This document shows, piece after piece, positions 59,551-64,000 of a DNA stretch of 64,000 bases. The notes below the pieces were generated by a model. That model worked only from the letters and a program-made list of their open reading frames with translations, was not told the origin of the DNA and did no database searches. Location: assembly GCA_965222335.1 (NCBI GenBank), contig OZ244944.1, forward strand, positions 682,001 to 746,000, given 5' to 3'. Source of the stretch: G965222335 sp965222335. Its GTDB lineage: Bacteria > Pseudomonadota > Gammaproteobacteria > Pseudomonadales > Halieaceae. Both the position numbers and the translations under genes were made by a program. Numbering within the stretch: the stretch's first letter is position 1; every line of letters starts with the position of its first letter.

Positions 59551-61179
59551 TCAGGCCCTGGCGTGCTCCAGGGCTGCCTCGATGTAACTGGTGAACAGCG
59601 GGTGTCCACCGCGCGGGCGCGAGGTGAATTCCGGGTGGAACTGGCAGGCGACAAACCAGGGGTGGGCCGGCAGCTCGATCATCTCCACCAGGGAGCGGTC
59701 AGCCGACCAGCCACAGACGCGCACCCCTGCCTCCACCAGACGCTCGATATAGTTGTTGTTGATCTCGTAGCGGTGACGATGGCGCTCCATCACCGATTCC
59801 TTGCCGTAAATCTCGCGCACCATGGTCCCCGGTTCCAGGTGGCACTCCTGCGCACCGAGGCGCATGGTGCCCCCGAGGTCGGAATTTTCGTCCCGGGTCT
59901 CGGTGGTGCCGTCCACGTTCTGCCACTCGGTGATCAGGCCGACGATGGGGTGCGGCGTGGTGGGCTCCATCTCGGTGGAATGGGCGCCCTCCAGGTGGCA
60001 CACATTGCGCGCGTACTCGATCAGCGCCACGTGCATGCCCAGGCAGATGCCGAGGAACGGCACGTTGTTCTCGCGGGCGTAACGCACCGCAGTGATCTTG
60101 CCCTCAACGCCCCGGTCACCGAAACCACCGGGCACCAGGATCGCATCCGCGGACTCCAGCACCGCGGTGCCGTCGCGCTCGATGTCCTCGGCGTCGATGT
60201 AGTCCACCTGCACGTCCGCCAGGGTCTGCAGCCCGGCGTGCTTGAGCGCCTCGTTGAGCGACTTGTAGGCGTCCAGCAGATCCATGTACTTGCCGACCAT
60301 GGCTACCCGGACCTTGCCGCGGGTATCGGAAAATTCCCGGCGCACGACTTCTTCCCATTCGCTCAGGTCCGCCGCCGGGCAGCTCAGGTTGAAGCGCTCG
60401 ACCACAATGTCGTCCAGGCCACGATCGTGCAGCATGCCCGGGATACGGTAGATGGAATCGGCGTCCATCAGCGGGATGACCGCGCGCTCTTCGACGTTGG
60501 TGAACAGGGAGATCTTCTTGCGCGCGCTCTCTTCCAGTTCCACCGAGCTGCGGCAGAGCAGGATATCCGGCTGCAGGCCGATGGAGCGCAGTTCCTTGAC
60601 CGAGTGCTGGGTCGGCTTGGTCTTGGTTTCCCCGGCGGTCGCGATGTAGGGCACCAGGGTGAGGTGCATCAGCAGGGCATTGTTCGCGCCCACCTCGATA
60701 CGCAGCTGGCGAATGGCCTCGAGGAAGGGCTGGCTCTCGATGTCACCGACGGTACCGCCAATTTCCACCACCGCGATCTCGGCGTCGTCCGCCCCCAGGA
60801 TCACCCGCCGCTTGATCTCGTCGGTAATGTGGGGGATGACCTGCACCGTACCACCCAGATAGTCTCCGCGGCGCTCCTTGCGCAGGACCGCGTTGTACAC
60901 CCGCCCGGTGGTGAAGTTGTTGCTGCGGTGCATGGTCGCCCGGGTGAAGCGTTCATAGTGACCCAGGTCGAGGTCGGTCTCGGCGCCGTCCTCGGTCACG
61001 AACACCTCCCCGTGCTGGAAGGGGCTCATGGTCCCCGGATCAACGTTGATGTAGGGATCCAGCTTGAGCAGGGTGACCTTCAGGCCCCTTGCTTCCAGCA
61101 GCGCAGCCAGGGAGGCGGCAGCGATCCCCTTACCCAGAGACGAAACCACCCCACCGGTGACGAAGACATATCGCGTCAT
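59551..61179 (-). CDS. pyrG: CTP synthase
   Basis: 542 residues. The synthetase domain starts with RYVFVTGGVVSSLGKG, and the glutaminase domain has the nucleophile cysteine in GICLGMHVA and the histidine/glutamate pair in QFHPEF. It aminates UTP to CTP with glutamine. It is in the order tilS-pyrG-kdsA-eno shared with many gammaproteobacteria. Confidence 0.99.
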   Translation of the reverse strand: MTRYVFVTGGVVSSLGKGIAAASLAALLEARGLKVTLLKLDPYINVDPGTMSPFQHGEVFVTEDGAETDLDLGHYERFTRATMHRSNNFTTGRVYNAVLRKERRGDYLGGTVQVIPHITDEIKRRVILGADDAEIAVVEIGGTVGDIESQPFLEAIRQLRIEVGANNALLMHLTLVPYIATAGETKTKPTQHSVKELRSIGLQPDILLCRSSVELEESARKKISLFTNVEERAVIPLMDADSIYRIPGMLHDRGLDDIVVERFNLSCPAADLSEWEEVVRREFSDTRGKVRVAMVGKYMDLLDAYKSLNEALKHAGLQTLADVQVDYIDAEDIERDGTAVLESADAILVPGGFGDRGVEGKITAVRYARENNVPFLGICLGMHVALIEYARNVCHLEGAHSTEMEPTTPHPIVGLITEWQNVDGTTETRDENSDLGGTMRLGAQECHLEPGTMVREIYGKESVMERHRHRYEINNNYIERLVEAGVRVCGWSADRSLVEMIELPAHPWFVACQFHPEFTSRPRGGHPLFTSYIEAALEHARA

Positions 61180-61309
61180 GAAAAGCCTTTAACCACGCTG
61201 TAGTTCGGGACACAAGATCCCTGCACACCACCGTGCCATGAAGGCTGTTCGAGGCGCGCAGGAACTGCAAAAAGATGGGACGTCAGGGTAGCAGAAAGGC
61301 CTCGCCGGC

Positions 61310-62665
61310 TCAATCGCGACAGGGGCTTGTATTTCGTTCCCAGTTAACCTCCCAGGCATCTTCATCAGCCAGAACTGCCTCCTCACAGAAGCCCAGACCC
61401 ACGACGGCAACCAGTCTCTGGTCACAGTACACCAGGGGCATCCGGTCCCGCCACCAGGGCGGCACGCCGGCCTCCTGCAACCACTGCTTGAGGCTGCAGG
61501 CATGACGCTGCCGGGGCCGGCACTGTTCGCCTCCCTGGCGCCAGCGAATCTCCAGGCGCCCCCCCGGGGCCAGGGCCAGGCCGGGCCCGGCCGCCGGCTG
61601 CAGGCTGAGCCTGCCCACACCGGGTACCTCCACGACTTCATTCGCGCCCAGGCTGAGGGTCGCCGGGCGGCTTGCGGCCGCCGCCGGTGGCAGGGCGTAG
61701 ATCGCATCGCGAAAACGCTGTACCGAGACCCCGCCACTGTCGATTCTCGGCGCCCTCCCCTCCCCGGCCAGGCGCAACTGCCGCAGGAACTCTTCCAGCG
61801 CGGCGCTCGCCGGGGGCGCATCCGGCGCCAGGGCCTGCCACCACTGGCGCAGGGCGCGGGCTGCGAGCGGGTCAGCCAGGGCCAGCAAGGGCTTCAGCTG
61901 CAGCCCTGGATCCCCCAGCCGGCTGTGGCAGGTGGGCAGCGGCGGCTCGGACTCACGCAGTACCGCCGCCGCATCACGCAGGTGGCGCGCTGCCCGACCC
62001 AGGGTGTTGCGGTAGCCGGGCCAGCGCGCTTCCAGCAGCGGCAGCACCCGGTGACGCAGGTAGTTGCGATCCAGGGCGGTGTCGTTATTCGAGGGATCGT
62101 CCACCGGGACCAGGGCATGTGCCCGGGCGTAAGCTGCCAGCTCGGCGCGGGCAAAACCAAGCAAAGGTCGCAGTACGCTGCCGCGGCCGAGCGGCCGTTG
62201 CGCGGGTATCGCCCCCAGCCCCTCCAGGCCAGCGCCCCGCATCAGGCGCAGCAGCAGGGTTTCGACCTGGTCGTCGAGGTGGTGGGCGGTGAACAGTATC
62301 TCGCCGCTGCCCAGCTGCTGCCCCAGGGCCTCGTAGCGCGCCCCTCTGGCCGCCGCTTCCAGGCCCTGGCCGCTGCCCTCGACCGCGACTGTCAGTGTTT
62401 GCAGCGGCACGCGCAGCTGCGCCGCCAACGCCTCGCAGTGGCGGGCCCAGGCATCGGCATCGGCGTGCAGACCGTGATTGACGTGCAGGGCACGCAAGGC
62501 GGGGGTGCCTGGATGGCGCTCGCGGTACGCGGCGAGACGATGTAATAGGACACTGGAGTCGAGACCGCCACTCAGGGCCACGCACCAGCCCGGCGCACCC
62601 AGGGCCGCGTCCAGGCAGGCGCGGAATTCCGCGGAGTCTAACTCGGGAGAAGGGGAATCAGGCAT
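61310..62665 (-). CDS. tilS: tRNA(Ile)-lysidine synthetase
   Basis: 451 residues. The PP-loop SGGLDSSVLLH is at about 34-44, with HHLDDQVETLLLRL and NNDTALDRNYLRHRVLP following; the C-terminal domain has LKQWLQEAGVPPWWRDRMPLVY. It makes lysidine at C34 of the minor tRNA-Ile so that AUA is read. pyrG follows 130 bp downstream. Confidence 0.97.
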   Translation of the reverse strand: MPDSPSPELDSAEFRACLDAALGAPGWCVALSGGLDSSVLLHRLAAYRERHPGTPALRALHVNHGLHADADAWARHCEALAAQLRVPLQTLTVAVEGSGQGLEAAARGARYEALGQQLGSGEILFTAHHLDDQVETLLLRLMRGAGLEGLGAIPAQRPLGRGSVLRPLLGFARAELAAYARAHALVPVDDPSNNDTALDRNYLRHRVLPLLEARWPGYRNTLGRAARHLRDAAAVLRESEPPLPTCHSRLGDPGLQLKPLLALADPLAARALRQWWQALAPDAPPASAALEEFLRQLRLAGEGRAPRIDSGGVSVQRFRDAIYALPPAAAASRPATLSLGANEVVEVPGVGRLSLQPAAGPGLALAPGGRLEIRWRQGGEQCRPRQRHACSLKQWLQEAGVPPWWRDRMPLVYCDQRLVAVVGLGFCEEAVLADEDAWEVNWERNTSPCRD

Positions 62666-62694
62666 GGTACGGGCGGGGCCCGCATCGGGCCTGC

Positions 62695-63642
62695 CTAGTT
62701 GCCGTAGGACATGAGCCGCTGGTAGCGCTGCTCGAGCATGTCCTCGCGCGGCATCTGCTCCAGGCGCTCCAGTTCGGCCACGATGTGCGCCTCCAGCCGC
62801 TCGGCCATTTGCTCGACATTGCGGTGGGCGCCGCCGAGGGGCTCCTCAATGGAGGCATCCACAATACCCAGCTCCTTGAGCACGCTGGAGGTCACCCCCA
62901 TGGCCTGGGCCGCGTCGGGGGCGTGGTCCGTGCTCTTCCAGATAATGTTGGCACAGCCCTCCGGGGAAATGACGAAGTAGGTGGAATACTGCAGCATGGC
63001 CAGGTGGTCTCCCACGCCGATCCCCAGGGCGCCCCCGGAGCTGCCCTCGCCGATCACCACGCAAATGATGGGCGTGGCCAGGCGCGACATTACCGCCAGG
63101 TTGGTGGCGATGGACTCGCTGATGCCGCGCTCCTCGGAATCAATGCCGGGATAGGCTCCCGGCGTATCGATGAGGGTCACCACCGGCAGCTGGAAGCGCT
63201 CGGCCATCTGCATCAGGCGCAGGGCCTTGCGGTAACCCTCGGGCTTGGGCATGCCGAAATTGCGCATCACCTTGTCCTTCACCGCGCGGCCTTTCTCCTG
63301 GCCGATCACCATTACCGGCCGCCCCCGCAGGCGGGCAATCCCGCCGACGATGGCCTTGTCATCACCGAAGTGACGATCGCCGTGCAGTTCGTCGAACTCG
63401 GTGAATACCCTGGGAATGTAATCCAGGCTGTAGGGCCGCAGGGGGTGGCGCGCCACCCGGACAATGTCCCAGGCGCTGAGATTGCTGTAGATCTTTTCGG
63501 TGAGGCGGGTGCTCTTCTCCCTCAGCTTCTCGATCTCGTCGCTGATATTGATATCGGCATCAGTCCCGACGTGCCGCAGCTCCTCGATCTTGACCTCAAG
63601 CTCGGCAATGGGCTGTTCAAAATCGAGATAGTTGGGGTTCAT
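62695..63642 (-). CDS. accA: Acetyl-CoA carboxylase carboxyltransferase subunit alpha
   Basis: 315 residues. An N-terminal helix pair (LDFEQPIAELEVKIEELR) is followed by the crotonase-fold core with PEGYRKALRLM, DTPGAYPGIDSEERG, GEGSSGGALGIGVGD and the APDAAQAMG block. It pairs with AccD to make malonyl-CoA for fatty acid synthesis. It is 29 bp upstream of tilS and probably co-transcribed. Confidence 0.98.
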   Translation of the reverse strand: MNPNYLDFEQPIAELEVKIEELRHVGTDADINISDEIEKLREKSTRLTEKIYSNLSAWDIVRVARHPLRPYSLDYIPRVFTEFDELHGDRHFGDDKAIVGGIARLRGRPVMVIGQEKGRAVKDKVMRNFGMPKPEGYRKALRLMQMAERFQLPVVTLIDTPGAYPGIDSEERGISESIATNLAVMSRLATPIICVVIGEGSSGGALGIGVGDHLAMLQYSTYFVISPEGCANIIWKSTDHAPDAAQAMGVTSSVLKELGIVDASIEEPLGGAHRNVEQMAERLEAHIVAELERLEQMPREDMLEQRYQRLMSYGN

Positions 63643-63721
63643 TCGCGGGGGGTCCGGTCAGCAGAAGTGTGGCGACAGTGTACAAAAATAACGCAGGGGG
63701 CACCAATGGGATGCAGCGGCT

Positions 63722-64000
63722 TCAGCGGCCGACGAGACTGATCATGACCCCGGCGGCGACCGCCGAACCAATCACTCCGGCGACGTTGGGCCCCATGGCG
63801 TGCATCAACAGGAAGTTGTGCGGATTGGACTCCAGGCCCACCTTGTTGGAGACCCGCGCCGCCATGGGCACCGCGGAGACACCCGCGGAACCGATCAGTG
63901 GATTGAGGGGCACGGACCCGAAGCGGTTCATCAGCTTGGCCATCAGCACCCCGCAGGCGGTGCCGATAGCGAAGGCCACCATACCCAGGCCGAGGATGCC
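63722..64000 (-). CDS. oadB: Sodium-pumping oxaloacetate/methylmalonyl decarboxylase beta subunit, C-terminal part
   Basis: The frame is open to the window edge, so only the last 92 residues are seen. FAIGTACGVLMAKLMNRF, NPLIGSAGVSAVPMAARV and LLMHAMGPNVAGVIGSAVAAG are characteristic of the membrane beta subunit that couples decarboxylation to sodium export. The exact substrate enzyme (oxaloacetate, glutaconyl or methylmalonyl) cannot be told from this end. The gap to accA is 79 bp. Confidence 0.93.
   Translation of the reverse strand, partial: GILGLGMVAFAIGTACGVLMAKLMNRFGSVPLNPLIGSAGVSAVPMAARVSNKVGLESNPHNFLLMHAMGPNVAGVIGSAVAAGVMISLVGR

Noticed and set aside
59563..61203. A 546-codon plus-strand frame over pyrG
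   Set aside because: Fully antisense to CTP synthase, with a histidine/valine/glutamine-rich composition typical of shadow frames.
1..64000. Search for tRNA, rRNA, insertion sequences, prophage and integrase genes
   Set aside because: No gap is large enough for an rRNA; I saw no tRNA cloverleaf, transposase or integrase motif and no terminal repeats.

Overview
The window is about 64 kb of dense, GC-rich chromosome with uniform base composition. There are 58 supported protein-coding genes, no rRNA or tRNA gene, no insertion sequence and no CRISPR array. No gap between genes exceeds about 220 bp. Gene content and order point to a marine gammaproteobacterium. The block accA-tilS-pyrG-kdsA-eno-ftsB-ispD-ispF-truD-pcm-nlpD-rpoS-fdxA-mutS is the classical gammaproteobacterial housekeeping order. 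The mix of wax ester synthase, PQQ dehydrogenase, steroid-type oxygenases and many short-chain dehydrogenases resembles the Halieaceae (OM60/NOR5) and their relatives; the family assignment is inference.

Layout. Positions 1-6.4 kb hold the end of a glutaminyl cyclase gene, a PreP-like M16 metalloprotease, and a Cpx-type envelope stress module. In that module a CpxP/Spy-like chaperone gene is divergent from a cpxR-cpxA-like pair, with an exact GTAAA-N5-GTAAA box between them. Positions 6.5-24.4 kb form an oxidative and lipid catabolism island. It holds a TauD-type dioxygenase, several SDRs, a PQQ dehydrogenase with an embedded cytochrome c, an SDR/NTF2-like/Old Yellow Enzyme operon, a wax ester synthase with a histone-like tail, an SLC13 permease, a redoxin and an exported DUF3604 protein. 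The island ends with a tight three-gene operon: a ColD/RfbH-like PLP enzyme whose catalytic lysine is replaced by histidine, a 3-ketosteroid dehydrogenase-like flavoprotein, and a KshA-like Rieske oxygenase.

Positions 24.4-39.5 kb carry slyD, a cold shock gene, an SRPBCC protein, an AraC-type regulator divergent from a Baeyer-Villiger monooxygenase, nei, a carboxyltransferase subunit, recQ, a class I-like HMG-CoA reductase, a SnoaL-like protein, the first of two paralogous uncharacterised proteins, and a berberine-bridge-type oxidase. Positions 39.5-47.9 kb carry recX-recA (LexA box, intergenic terminator), a carboxylate-amine ligase/M14 pair, cbpA-cbpM, an MFS exporter and the second paralog. 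This block separates recA from mutS. From 48 kb onward the core block runs mutS, fdxA, rpoS, nlpD, a DUF368 lipid-carrier translocase, pcm, truD, ispF, ispD, ftsB, eno, kdsA, pyrG, tilS and accA, and ends in a truncated oadB.

How it fits together. The accessory genes together could oxidise cyclic or isoprenoid lipids: ring dehydrogenation, Rieske hydroxylation, Baeyer-Villiger insertion, ketone/alcohol interconversion by SDRs, and storage as wax esters. No complete known pathway (for example the meta-cleavage genes of cholesterol catabolism) lies in the window. The best candidate for something undescribed is the operon at 20.4-24.4 kb.
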